Of a DNA stretch of 64,000 nt, positions 25,092-34,277 are shown piece by piece. How positions within the stretch are numbered: position 1 is the first letter of the stretch; every line of letters starts with the position of its first letter. A model generated the notes under the pieces. That model had not been told where the DNA came from, ran no database searches, and saw nothing but the letters and a program-made list of their open reading frames with translations. Position numbers and translations under genes: made by a program. The DNA comes from Veillonella sp. 3891 (GTDB lineage Bacteria; Bacillota; Negativicutes; Veillonellales; Veillonellaceae): NCBI RefSeq assembly GCF_003992315.1, contig NZ_RQVE01000010.1, positions 1 through 64,000 on the forward strand, in the 5' to 3' direction.

Positions 25092-26432
25092 ATGAAGCAA
25101 ACATTATCTTGGGGTTCCGTAGCCTTTATTGGAACTATGCTGTTCGGCATGTTCTTTGGGGCAGGTAACTTAATTTTCCCAGTTCACTTGGGGCAAGAAG
25201 CAGGTCAAGCCTTATGGCCAGCTATTATAGGTTTTTTAGTAACAGCTATCGGGCTACCATTCTTGGGTATTGTTGCTATGGGCGTGTCTCGTAGTAATGG
25301 CTTACAAGATTTAGTGAGTCGCGTACATCCAATGTACGGAAAAATCTTTACCTTATTATTGTACATTACCATTGGTCCTGCATTTGCCATCCCAAGAACG
25401 AGCACAGTATCCTATACTATTGGATTTGAACCATTTCTTGGTGGTGTCAATCCAGATCTTGCATTAGGTGTATTCTCTGCAGTGTTCTTTATCATTGCTA
25501 TTTTGTTCTCTTTGAACCCAGGCAAGTTGATGACCTACATCGGCAAGGTATTAACACCATTATTCTTAGTATTTCTAAGTATTTTATTGATCACTGTAAT
25601 GGTTATGCCAATGGGCGATTACACATCAGTGGCGCCACAAGGGGAATATGCGACTCATCCGTTCTTTAAAGGTTTCACTGAAGGTTACAACACGTTAGAT
25701 GTATTGGCATCCTTAGCATTTGGTATTATTGTCATCCGTGCTCTACAAGGAGTAGGAGTGACAGAACCTAAGGATATTGCTATGGGGCTTGTGAAAGCTG
25801 GACTTATTGCGTGCTCCATTATGGCTGTTATCTACGGTTTCTTAGCCTACAGTGGTGCTACTAGTGTAACCACATTAGGCCTTGCGAAAAATGGTGGTAT
25901 CACCATGGCGCAAATGAATGCGTTCTATTTCGGCAACATAGGGGCAGTGTTATTGGCGATTATCGTTACCTTAGCATGCTTAAAAACATGCGTAGGCTTA
26001 ATCGGTGCTTGTGGTGAAACATTTGATGAAATGTTCCCGAATACATTGGGCTATCGTGGCTATGCATACTTAACAACAGCAGTGGGTTTCTTAATTGCTA
26101 ATGTGGGATTAACAAAAATTATCGAACTCGCCATCCCTGTATTGATGTTCTTGTACCCATTGTCCATTACGATCATTTTGTTATCTTTTGCAGCACCAAT
26201 CTTCAAAGGAAGACAAGCGGTATATGCTTGGACAACAGCTTTTGCTTTATGGGCGGCACTAGGCGATGCTATGGCAACGGCGCCAGCATTTATCAATCAA
26301 TCTGGATTTGTCCAATGGGCATTACCATATTACGGAATGCTTCCATTTGCCTCTATCGGCATGGGCTGGATTGTGCCATCCATTATCGGTTTCGTTGTGG
26401 GTATGGTGCATATCGGTATTGTGCGAAAATAA
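25092..26432 (+). CDS. brnQ: Branched-chain amino acid transporter BrnQ (LIVCS family)
   Basis: 446 residues, about 12 membrane segments. GTMLFGMFFGAGNLIFPVHLGQ (residues 14-35) is the family signature, followed by LVSRVHPMYGKIFTLLLYITIGPAFAIPRTSTVSYTIG. It imports Leu, Ile and Val with Na+ or H+. GGGGG precedes the ATG, 11 bases after pckA, so both may be on one mRNA. Confidence 0.95.
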   Translation: MKQTLSWGSVAFIGTMLFGMFFGAGNLIFPVHLGQEAGQALWPAIIGFLVTAIGLPFLGIVAMGVSRSNGLQDLVSRVHPMYGKIFTLLLYITIGPAFAIPRTSTVSYTIGFEPFLGGVNPDLALGVFSAVFFIIAILFSLNPGKLMTYIGKVLTPLFLVFLSILLITVMVMPMGDYTSVAPQGEYATHPFFKGFTEGYNTLDVLASLAFGIIVIRALQGVGVTEPKDIAMGLVKAGLIACSIMAVIYGFLAYSGATSVTTLGLAKNGGITMAQMNAFYFGNIGAVLLAIIVTLACLKTCVGLIGACGETFDEMFPNTLGYRGYAYLTTAVGFLIANVGLTKIIELAIPVLMFLYPLSITIILLSFAAPIFKGRQAVYAWTTAFALWAALGDAMATAPAFINQSGFVQWALPYYGMLPFASIGMGWIVPSIIGFVVGMVHIGIVRK

Positions 26433-26515
26433 TAGTATATGCTTGTACATACACTAGTTGATATGTTTAGTGTCGCGGTGTAAGTATCTTGTAAGACAAA
26501 TTAATAGTGTAATAT

Positions 26516-26557
26516 AGATAAACGACTAGGTTGTAAGGATCTAGTCGTTTTGTCTAT
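26516..26557 (+). terminator. Terminator after brnQ
   Basis: AGATAAACGACTAG and CTAGTCGTTTTGTCT arms, loop about 11 bases. The rest of the 343-base gap holds only the next promoter and a small GGTAGC/GCTACC hairpin at 26731-26746. Confidence 0.75.
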
Positions 26558-26669
26558 CTTGACAAGTATGTTTCGATGTTCATTATTATAAACATGGGCA
26601 TTAATTTTCCGGGCCTTAAATATATTTTACATAAAAATATTGGATTCTATAGAAATTTCAAATTATATA

Positions 26670-26698
26670 TTTTCTATTACTTTCACATGTGGTATAAT
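26670..26698 (+). promoter_or_regulatory. Putative promoter of the TrpXYZ-like operon
   Basis: TTTTCT (weak -35), 17-base spacer, TATAAT (26693-26698). No T-box or other known leader was recognised downstream. Confidence 0.5.
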
Positions 26699-26775
26699 CT
26701 CTATATCTTTCCCATAGAAAGACTGTAGGAGGTAGCGCGAGGCTACCAATGTAGTATAGTAGAAAGGAGATTTTT

Positions 26776-27741
26776 ATGTGGAAAAAAGGACTGGCCCTGT
26801 TGGTGGTCTGTCTGGTGGGGTTCTCGGTATGGCATGAATCTTCACTAGAAGCACCAGGAGGAGGCAAGATGTACCGAGTAGGTATCTTGCAATTAGCGGA
26901 GCATCCCGCATTAGATGCAGCAAACAAAGGTTTCGTAGATGGATTACGTGAAGAGGGATTTGTAGACAATGTGATTCTTGATCACCAAAATGCGCAGGGA
27001 GATCAATCTAATCTAAATACCATTGCCCAACGATTTGTGGCACGTAATTCCGATTTAGTGGTGGCCATTGCGACCCCAGCAGTACAGGCTATGGCGAATG
27101 CGACGAAGGACATTCCTGTATTAGGCACTGCGGTGACGAGCTTTACTACAGCACGACTTGTGGATAGTGATGAACATCCAGGTGGTAATGTGTCGGGCAC
27201 CACGGACATGGTACCTATGGAAAAACGGGTCGAACTAGTACATCAATTATTGCCGAATGCGAAAAAAATCGGCACCATCTATTCATCTAGTGAAGTGAAT
27301 TCACAATTACAAGCAGAGAGTTTTAGAAAAGAAGCGCAGAAATACGGTATGGAATTAGTGGAAATTACCGTATCCAATGTGAATGATGTACCGCAAGCAG
27401 CGAATCAACTAGCTATTATGGGTATTGATGCAGTGTACTTTCCAACAGATAATATCATAGCTTCATCCTATGCGAACATCGTCACTATTTTTAGTAGCGC
27501 TAACTTACCAGTGTTTCCCTCTGATGAGACATGGTTAAAAACAGGTGGATTAGCAGCCTATTCTGTAGACTTTTATAGATTAGGGGTTCAAACTGGACAT
27601 ATGGCGGCTCGTGTACTTCGCGGTGAAAGTACGCCGGATAGTATGCCAATCGAGATGCAAGAGCCTATTAAATTTGTATTCAATCAAGATGAAGCAGATC
27701 GCTTGCATATTCAGATTCCAGAGTCATTGCGACAACAGTAG
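26776..27741 (+). CDS. ABC transporter substrate-binding protein (TrpX-like)
   Basis: 321 residues. An N-terminal hydrophobic segment (5-20) with no lipobox suggests a cleaved signal or a membrane anchor. The body is of the ABC_sub_bind type: RVGILQLAEHPALDAANKGFVDGLREEGF, NTIAQRFVARNSDLVVAIATPAVQAM, and GAVYFPTDN-like DAVYFPTDNIIASSYANI. This family serves TrpXYZ-type importers, in some cases for tryptophan or tyrosine; the substrate here is not proven. It is followed by matching permease and ATPase genes. Confidence 0.88.
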   Translation: MWKKGLALLVVCLVGFSVWHESSLEAPGGGKMYRVGILQLAEHPALDAANKGFVDGLREEGFVDNVILDHQNAQGDQSNLNTIAQRFVARNSDLVVAIATPAVQAMANATKDIPVLGTAVTSFTTARLVDSDEHPGGNVSGTTDMVPMEKRVELVHQLLPNAKKIGTIYSSSEVNSQLQAESFRKEAQKYGMELVEITVSNVNDVPQAANQLAIMGIDAVYFPTDNIIASSYANIVTIFSSANLPVFPSDETWLKTGGLAAYSVDFYRLGVQTGHMAARVLRGESTPDSMPIEMQEPIKFVFNQDEADRLHIQIPESLRQQ

Positions 27742-27776
27742 TATAGTAGTGGGGGTAACCCCGAGTAGGAGGATCT

Positions 27777-28676
27777 ATGACAAACTTAATTATTAGTACC
27801 ATTGCACAAGGCCTATTATGGGCATTGTTGGCATTGGGTGTATTTATTACTTTCAGAATTTTAGACGTAGCTGATTTAACAGTGGAAGGTAGTTTCCCTA
27901 TGGGCGCTGCTAATTCAGCGGTATTGATTACCATGGGTGTGAATCCTTGGCTGACAGTGGTGATAGCAGGTATTGGCGGTATGGTTGCCGGTGCTGTGAC
28001 GGGATGGATACATACAAAATTAAAAATCCCTGCATTGCTAGCGGGGATCTTAACGATGATTGCCTTGTATTCTGTGAACTTGCATATTATGGGGAAAGCA
28101 AACATCTCTTTATTACGTATGGATACAGTGTACTCTGCTATTCATAGTATGGGTGTTTCTAATGCGGTGGCATTGACGATCATTGGTGTAGTGGTAACGG
28201 TAGTAGTGGGATTATTCTTATTCTGGTTCTTCGGTACTGAACTAGGAACATCCATCCGTGCCACAGGTGTAAATCCACAAATGATTCGTGCCCAAGGGGT
28301 GAACACAGACACTATGATCGTTCTTGGTTTATTATTGTCCAATGGATTTGTAGCTGTGTCAGGTGCTTTAATTGCCCAATCTCAAGGCTTTGCAGATATC
28401 GGTATGGGTGTAGGCACCATCGTTATCGGTTTAGCATCTGTTATTATCGGGGAAGTACTATTTGCTTCTTCTTCGGTAGTGCGCAAACTATTTGGTAACT
28501 CTTCCTTCGTGTTGAGCCTCGTGGCAGTTGTATTCGGTTCTATTATTTACCGTATTGTTATTGCTGCTGTGCTATACCTAGGTATGCCTCCAAATGATTT
28601 GAAATTATTTACCGCTATATTAGTAGCTCTTGCCTTATCTTTACCAACGTGGCAAGGTAAATTTCGTCGTAGTTAA
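27777..28676 (+). CDS. ABC transporter permease (TrpY-like)
   Basis: 299 residues, eight or so membrane segments, of the branched-chain amino-acid/ribose permease type. The start TIAQGLLWALLALGVFITFRILDVADLTVEGSFPMGAANSA is characteristic of permeases paired with TrpX-like binding proteins. AGGAGG upstream, 35 bases after the binding protein and 15 before the ATPase gene. Confidence 0.9.
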   Translation: MTNLIISTIAQGLLWALLALGVFITFRILDVADLTVEGSFPMGAANSAVLITMGVNPWLTVVIAGIGGMVAGAVTGWIHTKLKIPALLAGILTMIALYSVNLHIMGKANISLLRMDTVYSAIHSMGVSNAVALTIIGVVVTVVVGLFLFWFFGTELGTSIRATGVNPQMIRAQGVNTDTMIVLGLLLSNGFVAVSGALIAQSQGFADIGMGVGTIVIGLASVIIGEVLFASSSVVRKLFGNSSFVLSLVAVVFGSIIYRIVIAAVLYLGMPPNDLKLFTAILVALALSLPTWQGKFRRS

Positions 28677-28691
28677 GAGGAGGGTGCACAT

Positions 28692-29483
28692 ATGTTAGAA
28701 TTAAAAGGTATTGTGAAAGCCTTCCATAAAGGCACTGTGAATGAAAAAATTGCTCTTCGTGGCATTGATTTACGCTTAGAAGATGGCGACTTCGTGACTG
28801 TTATCGGTGGTAATGGTGCCGGTAAAAGTACGTTGTTGAACTCCATTGCAGGTGTATTCTCCGTGGATGAAGGTACATTGCATATTAATGATGTAGATGT
28901 GACGCATATGGCAGAATACAAACGAGCCAAATACATCGGTCGTGTATTCCAAGATCCTATGTTAGGCACAGCTGGGAATATGCAAATCGAGGAGAATATG
29001 CTCCTTGCTTTGCGCCGTGGAAAACAAATGGGATTGTCTTGGGCGTTCAAAGAAAATGAAAGAGAATTATTTAAACAACAGTTGGCACGTTTAGATTTGG
29101 GCTTAGAAAATCGGTTGTCCTCCAGTATGGGATTATTAAGTGGTGGTCAACGCCAATCCATTACTTTGTTGATGGCCACTATGTTGAAACCAGAAGTGCT
29201 GTTGCTAGATGAACATACGGCAGCCTTAGATCCTAAAACGGCAGAAAAAGTATTACAACTCACTGATGAACTAGTCAAAGAACATCATTTGACTACTCTG
29301 ATGATTACCCATAATATGCGTGATGCTTTACGATTTGGTAATCGCTTGATCATGATGGATAATGGTAAAGTTATTTATGATGTACGAGGAGAAGAAAAAG
29401 CTAGCTTAACGGTACAAGATTTATTAGAGCGCTTTGAAGTAGCCAGCGAAAATACCCTCAGTGACCGCATGATGTTAGGGTAA
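28692..29483 (+). CDS. ABC transporter ATP-binding protein (TrpZ-like)
   Basis: 263 residues. Walker A GGNGAGKST (about 36-44), signature motif LLSGGQRQS (about 150-158), Walker B VLLLDEHTAALDP (about 173-185), switch His in ITHNMRDA. Energises the preceding permease. The next gene, rpsO, is 123 bases on and has its own leader. Confidence 0.95.
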   Translation: MLELKGIVKAFHKGTVNEKIALRGIDLRLEDGDFVTVIGGNGAGKSTLLNSIAGVFSVDEGTLHINDVDVTHMAEYKRAKYIGRVFQDPMLGTAGNMQIEENMLLALRRGKQMGLSWAFKENERELFKQQLARLDLGLENRLSSSMGLLSGGQRQSITLLMATMLKPEVLLLDEHTAALDPKTAEKVLQLTDELVKEHHLTTLMITHNMRDALRFGNRLIMMDNGKVIYDVRGEEKASLTVQDLLERFEVASENTLSDRMMLG

Positions 29484-29530
29484 GTACTTTACTTTTACCA
29501 CAAAGTATAGTATCATAGATACCGATGTAT

Positions 29531-29580
29531 TAACCTAGGCGAGGTAATTGAGTCTCCGCCCATTACTTTGGCCTATGGAA
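29531..29580 (+). ncRNA. Candidate ribosomal protein S15 autoregulatory leader
   Basis: The rpsO 5' region can form nested pairings: CCTAGGC with GGCCTATGG, AGGTAAT with ATTACTT, and GGCG with CGCC in the middle. S15 is known to bind structured leaders upstream of rpsO in several phyla. The fold is inferred by eye. Confidence 0.45.
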
Positions 29581-29606
29581 TTGTAATTTTTAGGAGGACA
29601 TGAAAC

Positions 29607-29873
29607 ATGTTAACTACAGAAGCTAAAGCAGCTATTATTAAAGAATTCGCTGTTCACGAAGGTGACACTGGATCCCCAGAAGTACAAATCGCGATTTTAA
29701 CTAACCGCATTGTATACTTAACTGAGCATTTAAAAGAACACAAAAAAGACCATCATTCCCGTCGTGGTCTTTTAAAATTAGTTGGTCAACGCCGTAATAT
29801 GCTTGACTACCTTCGTCGTAAAGACATCGAACGCTACCGTGCGATCTTAGAAAAATTAGGCTTACGTAAATAA
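29607..29873 (+). CDS. rpsO: Ribosomal protein S15
   Basis: 88 residues, normal length. [24 protein letters not shown] and [28 protein letters not shown] are the family core, contacting 16S rRNA. AGGAGG precedes the ATG. It stands as a single gene with its own terminator, not beside pnp. Confidence 0.98.
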   Translation: MLTTEAKAAIIKEFAVHEGDTGSPEVQIAILTNRIVYLTEHLKEHKKDHHSRRGLLKLVGQRRNMLDYLRRKDIERYRAILEKLGLRK

Positions 29874-29886
29874 TCTTACGTATTAC

Positions 29887-29911
29887 AAAAAGCGGCTTCG
29901 GCCGCTTTTTT
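29887..29911 (+). terminator. rpsO terminator
   Basis: AAAAAGCGGC-TTCG-GCCGCTTTTTT, a textbook UUCG-loop terminator. Confidence 0.95.
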
Positions 29912-29942
29912 GTTATATATGAAGATATTTTCACAAAATGAT

Positions 29943-29970
29943 TTGCAATATTGAAAATGAATGCTATACT
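29943..29970 (+). promoter_or_regulatory. Promoter of the TonB receptor gene
   Basis: TTGCAA (29943-29948), 16-base spacer, TATACT (29965-29970). The spacer contains TTGAAAATGAAT, weakly like a Fur box; iron control is plausible for such a gene but not shown. Confidence 0.5.
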
Positions 29971-30015
29971 AATAGGAAACCTAATGTTTGTTTTATAGTA
30001 AGAAGGGAAGTACGA

Positions 30016-32277
30016 ATGAAACAAGTGAAACGAAATGCAACGCGGTTACTATTATTATCTATGGTTACGGTAGCGTTGGGCAGTTATACAGGGTATGCTC
30101 ATGATGCGCAAGCGATAGAAGAAACGGTGATATTACCAGATGTAACGGTAACGGCAACGAGAACCTTACAAGATATTTCAAAAACGCCTAGTTCTATTTC
30201 TGTGGTGACAGCGAAGGATATTGAAAATCGAAAAGTGGATACGGTTGCAGATGCGATACAATTATTACCAGGGGTGTATAAAAGTCAAGCTTCGGCAGGT
30301 GAAATACAAATCCGTGGATTCAATTCTAAAAATATATCGGTACTCGTTGATGGCGTGCCGATGAATAATTCTTACGATAATAAGGTGGACTGGGAAGTGA
30401 TTCCCGTTCATTCCATTGAACGCATTGAATTAGTGAGAGGTGCTAGTTCCTCCTTGTATGGTGGCAAGGGTGTTGCAGGTGTTATTAGCATCACAACGAA
30501 GCAAGTAGCTCCGAAAGCTGATCGCAAGGATATTCGTTGGCACGGTAAGGTGAATGGTGGTACCTATGGTACATGGAATAATGAACTTGGATTTGATGCT
30601 CGAGTGTCTGATACGGTAGCGATTGGTGTATCTGCAGAAGAGCGTCGCACAAATGGGTTCCCAGGATTTTTTGTGACAGACAAGAGCAAAGCAATTACTA
30701 GTAAGGTAAAAGCGATTACACCAGATATGCCGTTGGAACAATTGAAAAGTGGTAAATATGTGTTAGGGAATCGTGGGGATAAATCTTTGCATAATAGAAA
30801 TCTATCTTCTTATATCACGTTAGATTTGGGTGATAAACAAACATTAACTTATCGCTACACCTATGCAAATCACAAATATTCTTATCATAATCCAACAAGT
30901 TTAGTAATAGTGAATAGAAACCCCACTTTCACTGGAAATATCAAAATCGATGATACAAAGTACGTAGAAGTGAAAGGCGATGGATTCTTAGGGTATGATG
31001 CAGAGCGTGAGTATCAAAGCCATAGCTTGCAATATAAAAATGAAGCGAATAAATTGCATATTTCTTTGGGCTACTTAGATAAAAAGAAAGATGGCTATTC
31101 TGTGCCAGAAAAAGCTACAACTGGTGATTATGAAGGACCAGGTTCTCACTCCTTCTATCCTGGAAAAGCATACAATCTAGATGTACAAAAGGCATGGAAG
31201 GCTCAAGGAAAACATCAAATTGTAGGGGGATTGAATTGGAAACAAGAACGGTTTGATCAAGAAAAGATTTCTTTACAACATTGGCGTGATAAAAGATCTA
31301 AAGATACTAATGTATTCCCTAACGGCGTGAGTGAAACGAATGCAGGGGCATCTCGTACGGTGGCAGCCTTTGTACAAGATACGTATCGTCCTAATGATGA
31401 TTGGGCCGTTTATGCAGGTCTTCGCTTAGACCATTTTAAAAAGTACGATGGATCCCATGGGGAGTATAAAAAGGAAACGAAATCCTATGATGTAGTACAC
31501 CACAACGATGGTTCTTATATTGAAGTGAGTCCTAAGTTGTCTGTAGAACGATACCTTGACGATTCCACTAACGTCTATGCATCCTATGGTCATTCTTTTG
31601 CACCGCCAACCTTGTACCAAGTGTACCGTTACGGAAAAACATCTAAAACTCCTATTCATGCAAATCCAGAGTTAAATCCAGAACATTCTGATACCTTTGA
31701 ACTTGGTTTGAAAAAATCTTGGAATGAAAGCACAAAATTAAACGTAGCCGCCTTTTATGTGAATACAAAGGATAAAATTCAATATGTTACATTTAAAAAG
31801 ACAGATGGTACTGAGGATTACAAAAAATATATTAATGTAGGATCAGAAACACGTCGTGGTGTAGAACTAGAACTTCGTCACAAATTGTCTAACAAATGGT
31901 CTGTCTTTGGCAACTATACATGGCAAATGGGATATATAGAAAGCAAAGCTTTGGTCAATACAGATCAAAGTGATGGAAAAAAACAAAACTTTGATATTCC
32001 AAAACATCTATTCCATGGTGGTTTTGAATACAATAGTGGCAAGTGGAATGCGATTTGGGATATGCAATACGTAAGCTCCCGCAACAGCAAAGATACTGCC
32101 GGTGGTGAGCCGGAGTCAGAAGATGCGTACTTCTTGACTAATGCGTCCGTAAATTACAAAGTATCCAAAGAAGCAACATTGCAATTCGGAGTACAAAATA
32201 TCTTCAATCGTGAATACTATGCGAGAGAAGCAACAGGTGGCCGTACGTATAATGTAGGCATGAAATTCAAATTCTAA
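30016..32277 (+). CDS. TonB-dependent outer membrane receptor
   Basis: 753 residues. Signal peptide (to about 34), a TonB-box-like VTVTATRT (about 44-51), plug domain (about 55-160, with PSSISVVTAKDIENR, IQIRGFNSKNISVLVDGVPM, IERIELVRGASSSLYG and GVISITTK), then a barrel ending in YNVGMKFKF with terminal Phe. Of the siderophore/heme/vitamin receptor class; LDHFKKYDGS and SFAPPTLYQVYRYG resemble catecholate/ferric receptors, but the substrate is unproven. I start it at 30016, after GAAGGGAAG; earlier in-frame starts lack a ribosome binding site. No TonB/ExbBD genes are nearby. Confidence 0.92.
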   Translation: MKQVKRNATRLLLLSMVTVALGSYTGYAHDAQAIEETVILPDVTVTATRTLQDISKTPSSISVVTAKDIENRKVDTVADAIQLLPGVYKSQASAGEIQIRGFNSKNISVLVDGVPMNNSYDNKVDWEVIPVHSIERIELVRGASSSLYGGKGVAGVISITTKQVAPKADRKDIRWHGKVNGGTYGTWNNELGFDARVSDTVAIGVSAEERRTNGFPGFFVTDKSKAITSKVKAITPDMPLEQLKSGKYVLGNRGDKSLHNRNLSSYITLDLGDKQTLTYRYTYANHKYSYHNPTSLVIVNRNPTFTGNIKIDDTKYVEVKGDGFLGYDAEREYQSHSLQYKNEANKLHISLGYLDKKKDGYSVPEKATTGDYEGPGSHSFYPGKAYNLDVQKAWKAQGKHQIVGGLNWKQERFDQEKISLQHWRDKRSKDTNVFPNGVSETNAGASRTVAAFVQDTYRPNDDWAVYAGLRLDHFKKYDGSHGEYKKETKSYDVVHHNDGSYIEVSPKLSVERYLDDSTNVYASYGHSFAPPTLYQVYRYGKTSKTPIHANPELNPEHSDTFELGLKKSWNESTKLNVAAFYVNTKDKIQYVTFKKTDGTEDYKKYINVGSETRRGVELELRHKLSNKWSVFGNYTWQMGYIESKALVNTDQSDGKKQNFDIPKHLFHGGFEYNSGKWNAIWDMQYVSSRNSKDTAGGEPESEDAYFLTNASVNYKVSKEATLQFGVQNIFNREYYAREATGGRTYNVGMKFKF

Positions 32278-32299
32278 TACAACTATAATATTAATAATA

Positions 32300-32330
32300 T
32301 GAGACGTTCCGACGAGGGGCGTCTCATTTT
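32300..32330 (+). terminator. Terminator after the TonB receptor gene
   Basis: TGAGACG...CGTCTCA arms followed by TTTTG. Confidence 0.75.
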
Positions 32331-32386
32331 GTTACCTACTAGATGTTGTATAACCAATTGGAATAGTACTACCATAGGCAATGACC

Positions 32387-32401
32387 TATACCAATGGTAT
32401 A
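32387..32401. promoter_or_regulatory. Palindrome TATACC-AAT-GGTATA, candidate operator
   Basis: A perfect 6-3-6 dyad about 60 bases before the next gene, merging at its right end into TATACT, a possible -10. Confidence 0.35.
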
Positions 32402-32461
32402 CTAAAGGCGATATAAAAATATTCATAGTAGAGGTCCAAGTGATTCGTAAGGGGAGTATGT

Positions 32462-33610
32462 ATGAATTATAAACGGAATGTATTGGCAGGTCTTGTTATA
32501 GCATGCTTGAGTGCTGTACCGGTTGTACGTGGGGCAACAGCAGAGGTAGACTTTCAACAGGTGGTGACGCAACCAGAGCACATTGAGGTAAATACAGCAG
32601 GGCGAGCGGTGGCAATGCGCAAATACCATGAAGTGCTCAATTATCCAGAGGGGGTACACATTAAGGTGAACGGTGTAGGGTACGATACGGTGCAGCAGAA
32701 GCATCATAATGTAACCGGTATCTATGCGTTAGATGGTACAAATGTGACAGTCTACAAGGGATTGCAAATTGATATGAAGAATGCTAAACCCTATGACCAA
32801 GCGGATGAGCTGGCACATTATTACATGAGCGGCATTTATGCAGGCTTTGGACGAAAACAGATTGATGATCCTAAGTACGATACGAAAATTGTGGTTCATG
32901 GTCCAACGGTGATTCATGCTATTGGCAATGGCGTGCAGGCTAATAAAGATAGTTATATTACGTTGGATGGTCCTGTGAAAATTGAAACTGTGCCATTTGA
33001 GCAGGCAGATGTGTATGCTGCTATTGTCGAAGAAGGTAGTATTGGTATTGGCACTAGTCGGTTGGCTGATACCTATACAGGCACAACGATTTCTTCTGTG
33101 GGGCAGGTTGATCAGTATCCGACAGTACAAGTGACGGGTAATCTTGGGGTGCTTAATAAAAACTATGGATTGAATCCTAATCCTGGACGTCATGGTTCGT
33201 ATATTGTGATGAATTTAGGGACGAAGGACTCCGTGTGGACTGGGGCGGCATTAAATGAATTTGCTGAAAGTGGCGATAATCCGCACCAATCAGGGATTTC
33301 CTTGGTATTAAAAAATAATGCCACTTGGCATCATCAATGGATGGGAGCTAAGCGACATCGTACTGGTCATGAAGAACTGCTGTTGGCTACAGGGAAAGGA
33401 TATGCTTTCACAGGAAGCCACATTCAAAATCTTATTGGTGGGGATACTCCAGAAACGGCAGGTATCATATACCAAGAAGATGTATATCCTATCGTAGTGG
33501 ATGTATTAAAAGGGTATATTAAAGTAGTAGACCGTAGACCTGCTACAATGGATGGAAGCGCACCAATCCATGTAAGAAGCAAGGAAGGAATGTTGACCAT
33601 TCTCAAATAG
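32462..33610 (+). CDS. Secreted passenger-like protein without a translocator domain
   Basis: 382 residues with a signal peptide (MNYKRNVLAGLVIACLSAVP, cleavage near RGA). The body is built of short beta motifs seen in autotransporter passengers: HIEVNTAGRAVAM, VTVYKGLQIDM, GVQANKDSYITLDG, AIVEEGSIGIGTS, SGISLVLKNNATWHH, and it ends in HVRSKEGMLTILK. Negativicute autotransporters use such passengers, but here there is no C-terminal beta-barrel and the downstream sequence is noncoding, so this is either a naturally soluble protein or a truncated autotransporter. Preceded by GGGGAG, 6-7 bases before ATG. Confidence 0.7.
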   Translation: MNYKRNVLAGLVIACLSAVPVVRGATAEVDFQQVVTQPEHIEVNTAGRAVAMRKYHEVLNYPEGVHIKVNGVGYDTVQQKHHNVTGIYALDGTNVTVYKGLQIDMKNAKPYDQADELAHYYMSGIYAGFGRKQIDDPKYDTKIVVHGPTVIHAIGNGVQANKDSYITLDGPVKIETVPFEQADVYAAIVEEGSIGIGTSRLADTYTGTTISSVGQVDQYPTVQVTGNLGVLNKNYGLNPNPGRHGSYIVMNLGTKDSVWTGAALNEFAESGDNPHQSGISLVLKNNATWHHQWMGAKRHRTGHEELLLATGKGYAFTGSHIQNLIGGDTPETAGIIYQEDVYPIVVDVLKGYIKVVDRRPATMDGSAPIHVRSKEGMLTILK

Positions 33611-33629
33611 CTATGCATATTTTGCATAG
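33611..33629 (+). terminator. Hairpin after the passenger-like gene
   Basis: CTATGCA-TATTT-TGCATAG starting one base after the stop codon. No T-run follows, so termination would be weak. Confidence 0.4.
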
Positions 33630-33643
33630 TAATAAAGAAAAGC

Positions 33644-33673
33644 TTGCATGCTATTATCATTTTAGAGTATAAT
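33644..33673 (+). promoter_or_regulatory. fapR operon promoter
   Basis: TTGCAT (33644-33649), 18-base spacer, TATAAT (33668-33673). Confidence 0.6.
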
Positions 33674-33685
33674 TGTATGGAAGTA

Positions 33686-33702
33686 TTATTACTTGGTCAT
33701 AA
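33686..33702. promoter_or_regulatory. FapR operator
   Basis: TTATTACTTGGTCATAA agrees at 13 of 17 positions with the B. subtilis FapR site TTAGTACCTAGTCTTAA as I remember it. It lies just past the inferred transcription start and just before the ribosome binding site, where bound FapR would block initiation; malonyl-CoA is the known inducer. This gives an autoregulated lipid operon. Confidence 0.65.
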
Positions 33703-33713
33703 AAGGTGGTTAT

Positions 33714-34268
33714 ATGAGTCGTATAAAGAAGGAAGAACGACAACAGTTATTGCGCGAAAAACTGAATATAAGTCCCTTCACGACAGATGAGGAATTGGCC
33801 ACATATTTTGGTGTCAGTGTTCCTACCATACGATTGGATCGTTTGGCTCTAGGCATTCCTGAATTACGTGAACGGATTAAGGCAATGGCACAAGAGCATT
33901 CTGATGATCGACAGCATATTGATCGGGCAGATGTGGTAGGAGATGTCATTGATTTAGCAGTAGGACAATACGGCATCAGTGTTCTTCGCACTACAAAAGA
34001 CATGCTGGATCGCTCTGGTTACGTGGAGGCACAATATTTATATGCGCAAGCGAACTCATTAGCGAGAGCCATTGTAGGTGTACCTACGGTAATCGCTGGA
34101 GTTGGTAACATTAAATATAAAAGTCTCGTTAAGAGTGATGTCAATTTGGCGGCGAAAGCAGAGTTAGTGCGACAACGAGGAGAAAAATTCTTTATAAAAG
34201 TAACAATCAAAGATAACATAAAAGAAGTGTTTCGCGCTAAATTCATTATGGAATCTGTGGTAGAATAA
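33714..34268 (+). CDS. fapR: Fatty acid biosynthesis repressor FapR
   Basis: 184 residues. N-terminal helix-turn-helix (KEERQQLLREKLNISPFTTDEELATYFGVSVPTIRLDRLALGIPELRERI, residues 5-54) and a C-terminal hotdog effector domain that binds malonyl-CoA in known FapR proteins. ATG 33714 is used because AAGGTGG is 5-6 bases upstream; a TTG seven codons earlier lies inside the operator. plsX follows after 9 bases, the classical fapR-plsX order. Confidence 0.95.
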   Translation: MSRIKKEERQQLLREKLNISPFTTDEELATYFGVSVPTIRLDRLALGIPELRERIKAMAQEHSDDRQHIDRADVVGDVIDLAVGQYGISVLRTTKDMLDRSGYVEAQYLYAQANSLARAIVGVPTVIAGVGNIKYKSLVKSDVNLAAKAELVRQRGEKFFIKVTIKDNIKEVFRAKFIMESVVE

Positions 34269-34277
34269 AGGTGAATT

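Noticed and set aside
26699-26775. T-box riboswitch upstream of the TrpXYZ-like genes
   Set aside because: The leader is too short and has no T-box core sequence or terminator; only a small GGTAGC hairpin is visible.
29949-29964. Fur box in the TonB receptor promoter
   Set aside because: TTGAAAATGAAT is only loosely similar to the 19-base consensus and lacks a clear dyad; kept as a remark only.
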